Assembly (NCBI RefSeq): GCF_013371215.1
Contig: NZ_JABWMH010000003.1
Span: forward strand, 124,001-188,000
DNA from: Parasphingorhabdus flavimaris
GTDB lineage: Bacteria; Pseudomonadota; Alphaproteobacteria; Sphingomonadales; Sphingomonadaceae
DNA: 64,000 nucleotides
Direction of reading: 5' to 3'
How positions within the stretch are numbered: the first letter of the stretch is position 1; each line of letters begins with the position of its first letter. The position numbers and the translations under genes are program-made. Positions 1 through 8,706 of the stretch are shown one piece after another. The notes under the pieces were generated by a model. The model ran no database searches. It was not told where the DNA came from and saw only the letters and a list, made by a program, of their open reading frames with translations.

Positions 1-1806
1 AAACAGGGGCCGGACCTCGGCTTCGACATCCTCGACCAGATTTTCATATTTGACGACGTGAACATTGGTCGGGAATAGTTCGCAGGACCGCTGCCAGTGC
101 CGGAAGGTGAGGTCATAAAATTGCGCCGCGTCCTCGAGCCGGAGAAAATTCGACATCGCGGAGTTGAGCCGGAAATTGCTCATGAAGCAGCTCAGCAGGA
201 CATCGCAGGGATGGCGCATGGCGAGGATGAAGCGCGCATCGGGAAACAGCCGCTGGATCAGCGGCACTTTCTGCAAGAAAAGCGGCGACTTGTCGATCAG
301 CAGATTTGAGGCAGGCACGTCCCCGATCTTTTCCACTTCGGCAAAATATTGCCCGCGGGCCCGCGCTATATCTTCCGTCTCGAGAGCGGGCAGCCTTGCC
401 AGCCCGCCGATTGTTTCATCGACAATGTTCAGCGGCGGCTGTTCCTCCAGCACCGTGGCATCGGGATGGCCCATCAATATGGTATCGAGCAAGGTGGTCC
501 CGGATCGTGGAAATCCGACCAGAAATATCGGGTCTGGCCGATCGGCCCCAGCCTTGTCCGGCGACCATGTTGATATCCATTCGGGGGTGAGCAGATCCAG
601 TTCGGCGCTCAGTTCGTGCCGAAGCTCTGCGGCGCGCCGGAGCGGTTCGGTCGGATTGTCCTCGTGTAGCCGCGCGGCCTCCTCGAAGGCGGCAAATGCC
701 TCCTGCGATCGGCCAAGACGGTCGAGCAGCGTCGCCCGGATATGCGCGCTGCGCTCGGTTTCTATCTCCGCCGGGACTTTCGACAGGGCTTCCAGACCTT
801 TCGCAAATTGGCCCGCCCGCCGATGTTCCAGCGCGCGGAGAAAGCCAAGCGCGCCGTCGTCCACACCATTGGCTTCGGCCAGCGCGATCAGCGGCGCCAA
901 TTCCTCTTCGCGATTGCTATGCTCATATTGAATGGCGAGGCCGAGATAGGCGTCAACCACGTCCGGCTCGAGTTCAATCGCTCGTCGGTAGGCGCGTTCG
1001 GCTTCCCCGATCTGTCGCAAAACGCCACGCTCTATGCCAAGCTTCAGCCAGATATCGGCAGAACCCGGGTCGCGGTCCGAAGCTTGCAACAGGGCCGCAA
1101 GCGCCTCTTCCTGCTGGAGCTGCGCCTTGTAGAATATGTAGAGCCGATAGGGCAGCTGCGATTCATCCGGAAATTCATCGATCGCCCTGACCAGCTCCGC
1201 TTCGGCTTCCTCAAACCGATCGAGGGCCTCGAGCGCAGAAACCAGATTGAGCCGGGCCGGCGCGGCACCCGGATCAATCTTTATCGCCCGCCGCAATGCG
1301 GTCTCCGCCTTCTCGTGCTCGCCCAGCCCGGCGCGGGCATTGCCAAGATTGTTCCAGCATTCGAAATCGCCGGGCTGTTGCGCGACGATCAACTCATAGG
1401 CCTCGACCGCGGCTGAAAATTCTTCCAGATTCTGCGCGAGAAATCCGCGAAAGCGTGCAACGCGCAGGCTCTCGTCCCGGCGCATCAGCTCGGCACTTGC
1501 GACCTCCAGAGCATCGGCTTCGCGCTTCTGGTCCATCAGGATCGAAACCAGATTGCAGGCGATCGTGATATCCTGCGGTCGCAGCGCATGCGCCTGTTCC
1601 AGATGCTGGGTCGCGGCGGAGAGCTCACCCGAGCGCGCGCAGATCATGCCGAGGAAGCCATGAAAGGCCGCCGGATCGCCCCGGCCGTCCTCGAGAGCCT
1701 CCTCCGCTACCGTCCTGGCGCGCGCGAAATCGCCCTCGCTGGCCGCTTGCACGGCCTGGTCCAGCATATCTCTGTCGTCGATCATGTCGGAAGATAGTCC
1801 GGCCAT
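1..1806 (-). CDS. TPR-repeat sulfotransferase family protein (C-terminus beyond the window)
   Basis: The minus-strand frame is open from 1806 to the left edge. The first 400 or so residues form a series of TPR-like helical repeats (motifs such as AWNNLGNA-type and PDVVDAYLGLA). They are followed by a sulfotransferase domain with the PAPS-binding loop FLVGFPRSGTTLLDTIL and a downstream RFILAMRHPCDVLLS stretch resembling the 3'-phosphate-binding segment. Family knowledge: such proteins transfer sulfate from PAPS; the acceptor cannot be told from sequence. I chose ATG 1806 because GAGGG lies 7 nt upstream; an in-frame ATG at 1785 is the alternative. It follows a TonB receptor on the same strand after about 110 bp with two hairpins, so the two may be co-transcribed. 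The gene is truncated by the window, not broken. Confidence 0.88.
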   Translation of the reverse strand, partial: MAGLSSDMIDDRDMLDQAVQAASEGDFARARTVAEEALEDGRGDPAAFHGFLGMICARSGELSAATQHLEQAHALRPQDITIACNLVSILMDQKREADALEVASAELMRRDESLRVARFRGFLAQNLEEFSAAVEAYELIVAQQPGDFECWNNLGNARAGLGEHEKAETALRRAIKIDPGAAPARLNLVSALEALDRFEEAEAELVRAIDEFPDESQLPYRLYIFYKAQLQQEEALAALLQASDRDPGSADIWLKLGIERGVLRQIGEAERAYRRAIELEPDVVDAYLGLAIQYEHSNREEELAPLIALAEANGVDDGALGFLRALEHRRAGQFAKGLEALSKVPAEIETERSAHIRATLLDRLGRSQEAFAAFEEAARLHEDNPTEPLRRAAELRHELSAELDLLTPEWISTWSPDKAGADRPDPIFLVGFPRSGTTLLDTILMGHPDATVLEEQPPLNIVDETIGGLARLPALETEDIARARGQYFAEVEKIGDVPASNLLIDKSPLFLQKVPLIQRLFPDARFILAMRHPCDVLLSCFMSNFRLNSAMSNFLRLEDAAQFYDLTFRHWQRSCELFPTNVHVVKYENLVEDVEAEVRPLF

Positions 1807-1830
1807 CTCTTGCCCTCGCTCTGCAATATC

Positions 1831-1893
1831 CTGGCGGGCCGATTCATGTGCCGGCCCGCCAGATGAAGATGGAGGGTTGCTCCGCTGCAACCC
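1831..1893 (-). repeat. Two consecutive hairpins between TonB receptor and sulfotransferase
   Basis: Two perfect inverted repeats lie in the 112-bp gap. One is GGGTTGC/GCAACCC at 1874-1893 with a 6-nt loop. The other is CTGGCGGGCC/GGCCCGCCAG at 1831-1862 with a 12-nt loop. Neither is followed by a U-run on the minus transcript, so a classic intrinsic terminator is not supported. They could stabilise the upstream receptor mRNA or attenuate read-through into the sulfotransferase. Confidence 0.6.
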
Positions 1894-1918
1894 CCCAATA
1901 TCATGGATCCGCCCGGTT

Positions 1919-4900
1919 TCAGAAGTCGAGCGTGACGCCGGCGAAGAAATAGCGTCCGAGCGCGTCCCAGGTTGCCGGATAGGTGTTCCCGTTGCACGGA
2001 CCGGTAGGGCACAGGTTAGGGGTTCCGCCACCGCCGGAGGTCACCAGTGGCGGCTCCTTGTCAAACAGGTTGTTGACGCCGAGACGGAACTGGAATGTCT
2101 CCTGCAGATCGAACGACAGCACGGCATCGATATAGTTGAATGACGGGATACGGGTGCCGGGTCCGGCATGGTCGGTAAGCCCGCCGGGGTTCAGGGCGGC
2201 AAAGGAGGAGACGGTTTCGGCCGTCACCTTGCCGACATAGCGCCACTGGATCGACCCCCCGATGCCGGAGTCCGTGTTCAGCGATACACGGGCCTTGTGG
2301 CGCCAGCGAGGAAGCGGAGCGCCCGCATCCGATGTTCCGCCCACGCTGCAGGTAGGACCATAGAGGCCTGCGCAATCATAGCTGACCTGGCTGCCGTCCG
2401 CGTTGGTGAGCCCATTCTCGACTTCATAGGAGTCGAGATAGGTGCCGTTCATCGAAAAGGAGATGGTGCCAAAACTGACCGGTACGGAATATCGGCCACC
2501 GACTTCAATGCCCGAGGTCTGGAGACGACCGACATTGTTCGGCAGGTCGACCGTGAAGCCGTTGGGCGTCAGCCACAGCGAGCCCGCGGCATCGCGGTTG
2601 ATGAGCGCGCATGATTCAGGCGTAAAGGTCGCCGAAGCGTTGGTGACACAATTGTTGAGCACGGCATCAACCCCGAAGGTGCGGATCGCATCGTCTACCT
2701 CGATATTGAAATAGTCGACGGTCAGCGACAGTCCCGGGATGAAACTGGGCTGGAGCACGACACCGGCCGTCCACGTCTTCGCCGTTTCGGGCTGGAGATC
2801 GGCATTGCCGCCGAGCAGGCCGTTATATTGTCCCGCCGGATTTGGCGTCACGCCCTGGCCAACCGTCAGGCCCTGCGCGAGACAACCGTAATTGGTGGCG
2901 GTGATGGTGAAACCGGCACAGGGATCGTTCGAGCCGCTCAGCCCGACCGCCGCCGTCCGGAACAGCTCCTGGATATTCGGTGCCCGCACGGCCTGGTTGT
3001 AAACCGCACGAAAGCGAATGTCCGGAACCGGTGCCAGTTCGGCGCCGATCTTGAACGTGTCGGTATTGTAGGTTCGGTCGGCGCTGGTTTCATAATGCGA
3101 GCGACGATAGCCGGCATTGATCTCGAACAGGTCGATAAAGCCGTCCTGAATGATCGGAATCTGCGTTTCGGCAAAAAACTCGATAACATCGAAACTGCCC
3201 GCAAGCGGCAGGGTTGCGCCGCCCTGGCCGGTCAGGTCACCGGTGGCAAAGGCGGTGTCGACCTTCAGCTCGAGCGTCTCCTTGCGCCATTCGCCGCCGA
3301 CATTCACTCGCACGCCGTCCTGCGCCCATGGAAACACAGCCCCATAGTCTGTCAGGTCACCGGTGAAGGAGATATTGGCAACCTGCTCGGTCGTTTCGCC
3401 GTTCTGGAAGCCCGACACGTTGAGATAGTTGACCGCAGCCTGGCTCGCTCCGCCTTCGCCTGCGAACAGGTCATAGGGAACACAGTCCGTGTCGCCAGCG
3501 GTGATCAGCGAGCGGCAAACCACCTGTCCCTGGGTCGGGCTGCCGGGGCGATTGTCGGTCACCGCATCGAGGGCCCGGACCAGGCGGGCGATCGAGAATT
3601 CATTGTCATAGACTTGCGAATATTCGACCTTGCCATATTGATAATAGGCATCGTAGCTCCACACATCCGAAATATCGCCATTCGCGCCGATGACGCCGCG
3701 ATAGGTCGTGTGACCCAGATTGGAGCGACGCGGACCACCTTCCAGGTTGCGACGGAGAGTGAGCGCATAGCCCTGATTATAGGTTCCGCCCTGACCATCC
3801 GCAAAATCGATCGGAGGCGCGGTCGGGTCTGGATTGAACGGCGCCGTGGTCGCCGCCGGGAAGGTGCCGACATAGCCGCTGATCAGATTGTCGGTGTCGC
3901 AGATGACCGCTCTTTGTGCTGCCGACATCAGCGGGTTGTCGCAGTTCAGGGTCAGAGTGTTGCCGAAGTTGCCCGATGGAGCGATCTGGGCCACGGTCTG
4001 GTTGTCCATGAACTGGAATTCCATATAGGGACGGAACGAGTCGCTGACCTCATATTTGACAAAGGCCCCGCCGGTAAACCGCTCGTCGGGACGCTGGAAA
4101 TGGTTGAAGGGTGCGAAGTTGAAGACGCCCAGCCCGTTCACGAATCCGCGATTGGGCGCGAACGTGTAGAAGGTTGAAGTTCCGGTGGTGACGGCGGTGT
4201 CGAACACCAGCACATTGCCATTTGGTGTCGTCGCTGAACCGCCGCAACGATTGGCTCCCCCGGCAACATTTTGCAGAACGCATGAGCTGAAGTCCCGTTC
4301 GGCCTGGGTCACCGCATTGATCTTGCGATAGCCGCCATAGATCATGAAATGACCACGATCATCGGCAAATTTTGATCCGAAGGCGACCGTGGCATCGATC
4401 GAACCGCCATCAACCGTGTTCCCGTCGGGAAACGGAAATCCGCGGGCATCGAGAAACGGCCGGATGAACTGGTTGTTATTGTCGTGCTGGTAGACTCCAT
4501 ATTGGGCGTCGATCCGGAAGCCTTCGAATTCATCGTCGATGATGAAGTTGACAACCCCGGCCACAGCGTCTGCACCATATACCGAAGAAGCGCCGCCGGT
4601 CAGCACTTCAACCTGCTTGAGCATCGCGGCGGGGATGATGTTGATGTCGGCTGCCGAACCACTGGTCGGGGACGGATCGCCCGGGACGAGCCGGCGGCCA
4701 TTTATCAACGTGAGTGTACGGGTGGAGCCGAGGCCGCGCAGATCGACCGTCGCGGTACCGTCTGCACCGTTGGCGAGCGAGGATGCCTGGCTGGCGGCGA
4801 CTGCAGGCAGCGAATTGAGAACATCCTCGATCCGCGTCGTGCCCTGTAGCTTGATGTCCTGACTGCTCACCACCGCTACGGGAGACGAGGCCTCTACGTC

Positions 4901-5089
4901 CGGGCGCGCGATACGGGAGCCGGTAACGACGATGAGCGCATCATCGCCTGCGGCAGACGTATCGGCGCTGTCGGCGTCCATATTGTCGGCATTGATATCT
5001 TGCGCAGCCGCTGGCGATGCAATCAGCGCGAGACTGAGAGCGATGGGAGCGACGGTGGTTTGCAATTTGTAAAAGCGTGCATTCTTCAT
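1919..5089 (-). CDS. TonB-dependent outer-membrane receptor (1056 aa)
   Basis: An outer-membrane gated channel energised by TonB-ExbBD. The N-terminus is a signal peptide ending SPAAAQD. A TonB-box-like IVVTGSRI stretch follows, then a plug domain (about residues 60-180, with IEDVLNSLPAV and DLRGLGSTRTLTLINGRR). A long beta-barrel ends in the aromatic terminus YFFAGVTLDF that is typical of outer-membrane insertion. At 1056 residues it is in the long class common in sphingomonads and Caulobacter (polymer or oligomer uptake; substrate unknown). AAAGG upstream supports ATG 5089. A 20-bp perfect palindrome lies 30 bp before the start, suggesting direct repression or activation. A TPR-sulfotransferase follows downstream. 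Confidence 0.95.
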   Translation of the reverse strand: MKNARFYKLQTTVAPIALSLALIASPAAAQDINADNMDADSADTSAAGDDALIVVTGSRIARPDVEASSPVAVVSSQDIKLQGTTRIEDVLNSLPAVAASQASSLANGADGTATVDLRGLGSTRTLTLINGRRLVPGDPSPTSGSAADINIIPAAMLKQVEVLTGGASSVYGADAVAGVVNFIIDDEFEGFRIDAQYGVYQHDNNNQFIRPFLDARGFPFPDGNTVDGGSIDATVAFGSKFADDRGHFMIYGGYRKINAVTQAERDFSSCVLQNVAGGANRCGGSATTPNGNVLVFDTAVTTGTSTFYTFAPNRGFVNGLGVFNFAPFNHFQRPDERFTGGAFVKYEVSDSFRPYMEFQFMDNQTVAQIAPSGNFGNTLTLNCDNPLMSAAQRAVICDTDNLISGYVGTFPAATTAPFNPDPTAPPIDFADGQGGTYNQGYALTLRRNLEGGPRRSNLGHTTYRGVIGANGDISDVWSYDAYYQYGKVEYSQVYDNEFSIARLVRALDAVTDNRPGSPTQGQVVCRSLITAGDTDCVPYDLFAGEGGASQAAVNYLNVSGFQNGETTEQVANISFTGDLTDYGAVFPWAQDGVRVNVGGEWRKETLELKVDTAFATGDLTGQGGATLPLAGSFDVIEFFAETQIPIIQDGFIDLFEINAGYRRSHYETSADRTYNTDTFKIGAELAPVPDIRFRAVYNQAVRAPNIQELFRTAAVGLSGSNDPCAGFTITATNYGCLAQGLTVGQGVTPNPAGQYNGLLGGNADLQPETAKTWTAGVVLQPSFIPGLSLTVDYFNIEVDDAIRTFGVDAVLNNCVTNASATFTPESCALINRDAAGSLWLTPNGFTVDLPNNVGRLQTSGIEVGGRYSVPVSFGTISFSMNGTYLDSYEVENGLTNADGSQVSYDCAGLYGPTCSVGGTSDAGAPLPRWRHKARVSLNTDSGIGGSIQWRYVGKVTAETVSSFAALNPGGLTDHAGPGTRIPSFNYIDAVLSFDLQETFQFRLGVNNLFDKEPPLVTSGGGGTPNLCPTGPCNGNTYPATWDALGRYFFAGVTLDF

Positions 5090-5551
5090 GGGTCGAGCCT
5101 TTCAATATCGACCCCGACGCATGAGTGGCCACTCATGCATCAAGGTCTGTTATGAAAGCTGCCCTTACAGCTTTGTTGGTGATTTTTATTAGCCACACAA
5201 TTTCCGCCGCGCAAGAAAAGCTGTGGGATTGCAACCAAATATTTTTGTATTTGTAACTTTTCTGCAACAGTCACGGACAGCGCGACCGCTGTGCCGTCGG
5301 AGACTCCTTTATTATGTATGATAGCCGCTAGCGTCCAAAAACAGGGCTTTTCGCCGCCTTGAATGCAGGCGGGCAATCACAAATTAGTTGCAAGGGTTAC
5401 AAACAGTTACATTGATCGACGTAGATTTGCCGTTGGTCGAAGCCGGTCGAAGCCTGTCGACAATTGCATGGGGGTTTGTCGAAGTCCTGATGATTGTCAC
5501 GGTTGATCCAAGTAATCAAAAATGACTGATCCAGATATTGGAGAGTTAAAA
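5090..5551. other. Intergenic region between divergent TonB receptor and UrcA-like gene
   Basis: About 460 bp with no convincing gene. The left part holds the two dyads described separately and AT-rich DNA at 5170-5260 that probably contains the receptor promoter; TTGCGC-N17-TAATAA on the minus strand is only a weak candidate. The right part (5435-5490) has several GTCGAAG words, a common sphingomonad intergenic motif. I see no RNA gene. Confidence 0.5.
5119..5138 (-). promoter_or_regulatory. Perfect 20-bp palindrome upstream of TonB receptor (candidate operator)
   Basis: GCATGAGTGGCCACTCATGC is a perfect dyad ending 30 bp before the receptor start codon, inside its probable leader or promoter. 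A second dyad, AAAGCTG-N6-CAGCTTT, lies just upstream at 5155-5174. The length and symmetry fit a dimeric repressor site. No regulator gene is adjacent, so the cognate protein is unknown. Confidence 0.6.
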
Positions 5552-5905
5552 ATGAAGAGATCAATATTCCCCCGAACAGTCTTTGCCGCAACTTGCGCGA
5601 TATTGGTTGCAACCGGAACATCCACTGCCGCCAGCGCGCAGTGGCGCGAGGTACGTACCGCAACCGTCGAATATGGTGACCTCAATTTGCTGAGCGACGA
5701 GGGCAAGGCAACCCTGCAAGGCCGCATCAGAGGCGCGATCCGTTCCGTCTGCGGGACCTATGACACGCGCTCGATCAAAGACAGGATGGATCACAACCAA
5801 TGCTGGGAGGAAGCCAGCACGTCGGCGCGACAGGCCAGCGTGACGATCATGGCAGAAGCGGCGGCGGGCAAGCTCAAGGAAACCGCGATGGTGATCCGCA
5901 GATAA
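5552..5905 (+). CDS. UrcA family secreted protein (117 aa)
   Basis: A small exported protein of the UrcA family. It has a signal peptide (MKRSIFPRTVFAAT... ending SAQW), then the family pattern VEYGDLNLLSDEGKATLQGRI and a conserved RSVCG cysteine. A second cysteine (NQCWEE) could pair with it. The biochemical role of the family is not established. ATG 5552 is preferred over the in-frame ATG 5522 because GGAGAG sits 7 nt before it and the signal peptide then begins at residue 1. An intrinsic terminator follows about 70 bp downstream, so this is probably a single-gene unit. Confidence 0.85.
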   Translation: MKRSIFPRTVFAATCAILVATGTSTAASAQWREVRTATVEYGDLNLLSDEGKATLQGRIRGAIRSVCGTYDTRSIKDRMDHNQCWEEASTSARQASVTIMAEAAAGKLKETAMVIRR

Positions 5906-5974
5906 TTCGAGAAATACGAGAGCTGCCAACCCCAAATGAAGCAGCTCCATTTGGCCAAATAAACTTCGACAATG

Positions 5975-6005
5975 CCCCGGTGCCCTTACACCGGGGTTTA
6001 TTTTT
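5975..6005 (+). terminator. Rho-independent terminator after urcA-like gene
   Basis: CCCCGGTG, a 6-nt loop, CACCGGGG, then TTTATTTTT. The 8-bp stem is perfect and the U-tract is on the plus transcript, 70 bp after the stop codon at 5905. Confidence 0.9.
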
Positions 6006-6171
6006 GTCTGGCCGCCCGGGCATTGCGGCGCTTGCTTATCGCAGCGGGTGTCATAATAGGAGCAATGCCCGGAGCAGAACCCTATCGGCCACAATCTGCC
6101 CCACCGCCCGGCCGGGTCCAAATTTGCCTGGCAACGCGAGGTCCGGGCGGCATTCGCAAGGTCGTATTTTC

Positions 6172-7125
6172 ATGAGCGATCTGCAGCGGCTTTCCGTGGC
6201 CCGGCGGACCGGTGCTCTCTTTTGGTCCAACGCTTATGTCCTGCTTTCCTTCACCGCACTTTTCTGGGCGGGGAACAGTATCGTCGGCCGTGCCGCGCGG
6301 GACCTGATACCGCCAGCCTCGCTCGCGTTCTGGCGCTGGAGTCTGGCGCTGCTGCTCGTGCTCCCGCTGGCCTGGCCGCATCTCAAGCGCGACTGGCCGG
6401 CACTCAGGGCCAATTGGCGAATCATGTTGCTGCTCGGCGCATTGGGCATCGGCGCGTTCAACACGCTGCTCTACACCGGCCTCCAGTCGACAATGGCGCT
6501 CAACGCGATGTTGCTGCAGGCCGCCCAGCCCGCGCTGATCCTGATAGTGGCGGCTTTGCTGATGAAAGACCATGTCAGCGTTCGCCAGATCGCCGGTGTG
6601 ATTATCTCGCTGGCGGGCGTTCTGGCGATCATATCGCAGGGCAATCCTGCGGCATTGATGGCGCTGGACCTCAATCGCGGTGATGCGATCATCGCCTTCG
6701 CGGTGCTGCTCTGGTCGGTCTATGCGGTCATGCTGCGCCACCGGCCGGACGTTCATCCGTTCAGCTTCCTCGCGGCAACCCTGATGATCGGGCTGGTCTG
6801 TATCGTCCCCTTTTATGCCGCGGAAATCATCCGCGGGCATTTGATCATAGCCTCGCGCGAAAGCGCGCTGGCGATCGCCTATGTCGCCATTTTCCCGTCC
6901 TTCTTCGCCTATCTCTTCTTCAACCGCGGCGTCCAGCTGATCGGGGCCGCGACTACCGGGCAGTTCATGAATATCCTGCCGGTAATGGGCGCAGGCCTCG
7001 CCATGCTGTTTCTTGGCGAACGCCTCTATGCGTTTCACATCGCGGGCATCGGGCTGATTTTCACCGGGATATTCGTGGCGGGGAAGGGGGCTGCTTCTCC
7101 ACCGCTCGCCAATGCCAAGGGCTAG
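6172..7125 (+). CDS. EamA/DMT-family transporter (317 aa)
   Basis: An inner-membrane protein with ten predicted hydrophobic helices arranged as two EamA repeats (about residues 20-150 and 165-300), the layout of drug/metabolite transporters. Motifs include LFWAGNSIVGRA in helix 1 and PVMGAGLAMLFLGERL near the end of repeat 2. The substrate is unknown; family members export amino acids, metabolites or drugs. The frame stays open far upstream (to 5800), but that part overlaps the UrcA-like gene and its terminator. ATG 6172 is therefore chosen, with AAGG about 10 nt before it. No operon partner is evident. Confidence 0.87.
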   Translation: MSDLQRLSVARRTGALFWSNAYVLLSFTALFWAGNSIVGRAARDLIPPASLAFWRWSLALLLVLPLAWPHLKRDWPALRANWRIMLLLGALGIGAFNTLLYTGLQSTMALNAMLLQAAQPALILIVAALLMKDHVSVRQIAGVIISLAGVLAIISQGNPAALMALDLNRGDAIIAFAVLLWSVYAVMLRHRPDVHPFSFLAATLMIGLVCIVPFYAAEIIRGHLIIASRESALAIAYVAIFPSFFAYLFFNRGVQLIGAATTGQFMNILPVMGAGLAMLFLGERLYAFHIAGIGLIFTGIFVAGKGAASPPLANAKG

Positions 7126-7225
7126 AGTGATTCGCAGGGCCCGCGTTCCCCGCCATATTTCCGAACCGGCAAAGATCGTCACGAATAATGCTGACAGTCT
7201 GGCTGATGCGGTCTAAAATCCCTTG

Positions 7226-8230
7226 ATGTACAAAATCCTGACCAGAAAACATAAGCCCGATATCGCGATTGATCTCGGCACGGCCAACACGCGCATCATG
7301 ACCGCAGCAGAGGGGATTGTCTTTGATGAACCGACCCTGTGCTGTTTCTCCGGTGACACGGGCAGCAAAAAACTGGTCGCCGCAGGGCTGGACGCGGTAA
7401 AGATGCGCGGTCATGACACAAATGATCTCGACGTGGTTCGCCCGCTCAGCTTTGGCGTCCTCAATGATATCGACGCCACGCGGGCGTTTCTGGAATATGC
7501 CATTCAGGCGAGTATCGGCAAGCCGCGCAGAGGACGTCTGACGGCGACGATCGGGGTTCCGACCGACGCAACCAGCGCCGAGCGCAACGCGCTGATGACG
7601 GCAGCAAGAGATGCCGGGATATCCTCGGTCAGCCTGGTCGAGGAAACCATCGCCGCTGCGCAGGGCGCCGGTATAGAAATCGACTCGCCGACCGGTACGA
7701 TGATTCTCGAATGCGGCGCGGGTCTGACCGAGGCGGTTGTTCTGTCTCTCGGTGGTCTGTGCGGTCGCGCCGCGATCCGAAAGGGTGGCGACAGTCTCGA
7801 CCGGTCGATCATCGATCATCTCCACTTCAAGCACAAGTTCCTGATCGGTCAGAATATGGCGGAAGAGACAAAACTGACACTCGTCGATCAGATGATCGCG
7901 GACGCCGGAGCAAGCGGATCGATCGACGTCAAGGGCCGGAATATGACGAACGGCCTGCCCGAGACCCGGTCGATTCCGGCGCGGGAACTGGCAGCGCTGG
8001 TCGGCAGGCATATTGACGCGATCGCCGATATGTCGGCCAATCTGTTGAGCAACACCGCCCCCGAACTATGCGATGATATTTATTCGAGCGGCATTCTGCT
8101 GACCGGTGGCAGTGCGGCGATCAGCCTGATCGGCCAGACCCTGACCGACAGGATCGGGGTTCCGGTCGCGATAGCGAATCAATCAAAATCCTGTGTCGCC
8201 TACGGTTTGCACAGTGGCCTGGTCCATTAG
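7226..8230 (+). CDS. Divergent MreB-like actin-fold protein (334 aa)
   Basis: It is similar to MreB along its whole length. Visible motifs are the phosphate-1 loop IDLGTANTRIM, GIVFDEPTLC, VEETIAAAQGAG in the connecting region and the adenosine motif LTGGSAAISLIGQTL. The phosphate-2 loop, normally DIGGGTTE, reads ECGAGLTE here, replacing the conserved Asp and two of the key Gly/Thr positions. No mreC, mreD or rodA is adjacent, so this is not the main rod-shape locus. It may be a polymer-modulating or ATPase-weak paralog. The start is ATG 7226; a TTG just before it is possible. The Shine-Dalgarno sequence is poor. A shape role is inference only. Confidence 0.8.
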   Translation: MYKILTRKHKPDIAIDLGTANTRIMTAAEGIVFDEPTLCCFSGDTGSKKLVAAGLDAVKMRGHDTNDLDVVRPLSFGVLNDIDATRAFLEYAIQASIGKPRRGRLTATIGVPTDATSAERNALMTAARDAGISSVSLVEETIAAAQGAGIEIDSPTGTMILECGAGLTEAVVLSLGGLCGRAAIRKGGDSLDRSIIDHLHFKHKFLIGQNMAEETKLTLVDQMIADAGASGSIDVKGRNMTNGLPETRSIPARELAALVGRHIDAIADMSANLLSNTAPELCDDIYSSGILLTGGSAAISLIGQTLTDRIGVPVAIANQSKSCVAYGLHSGLVH

Positions 8231-8422
8231 CCATCGCGTAACCGATCCACCCGATTGACTTCACTGATCTCCGCTCCATCATATCTTGCATAGGCCTTGA
8301 CCATTCCTCTCGGGCGATATCGAGAATGATTGCCTGGCCGGACCGTGCCGGAACCGAACGGATGTTGCGCATCGTTGGCGTCGCACCGCCCGATGATCCG
8401 AATGCAACCCGGGACTGACGCC

Positions 8423-8644
8423 ATGGAGAAAGAGCTTGCCCACTACCGATGCATCGCCAATGATGGTTCCGGTCTCTATGTCATCGAATATCAGCATTTC
8501 AGGATCGTGGATGTGGACAGTGGCGTTCGGCATTATCCGGGCGCCCGGAGGCTGGTGACCGCCGATGACGAACCGGTTGGCTATATCGATGGAATGACTT
8601 TTGAAATCATCGATACCGGCGAACTGGTCCGTCGGCACAACTAG
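8423..8644 (+). CDS. Small conserved hypothetical protein (73 aa)
   Basis: I do not recognise a named family. The product is soluble and rich in beta-strand patterns (YRCIANDGSGLYVIEYQHFRI, then GYIDGMTFEIIDTGEL), with no signal peptide or membrane segment. ATG 8423 is chosen because the 31 residues encoded upstream (from 8330) are low quality; no strong Shine-Dalgarno sequence is seen. It ends 62 bp before the FMN-dependent synthase-like gene and could share its transcript. Codon use matches the neighbours, so I believe it is real. Confidence 0.55.
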   Translation: MEKELAHYRCIANDGSGLYVIEYQHFRIVDVDSGVRHYPGARRLVTADDEPVGYIDGMTFEIIDTGELVRRHN

Positions 8645-8706
8645 TCCGACACAGGGCTGCCAGAGGCGCGACGGCATTTGTCTGAATGGAATTTCCGGAG
8701 TAGAAA

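Noticed and set aside
2828-4177. 449-codon plus-strand open frame antisense to the first TonB receptor
   Set aside because: The receptor on the minus strand has clear plug and barrel motifs; the plus frame has no recognisable domain and is a by-product of GC-rich codon bias.
5184-5220. Minus-strand TTGCGC-N17-TAATAA as the TonB receptor promoter
   Set aside because: Both hexamers match the consensus at only about three positions, too weak to report as a promoter.
5800-6171. N-terminal extension of the EamA transporter frame
   Set aside because: It overlaps the UrcA-like gene and its strong terminator; the family N-terminus and a plausible start lie at 6172.
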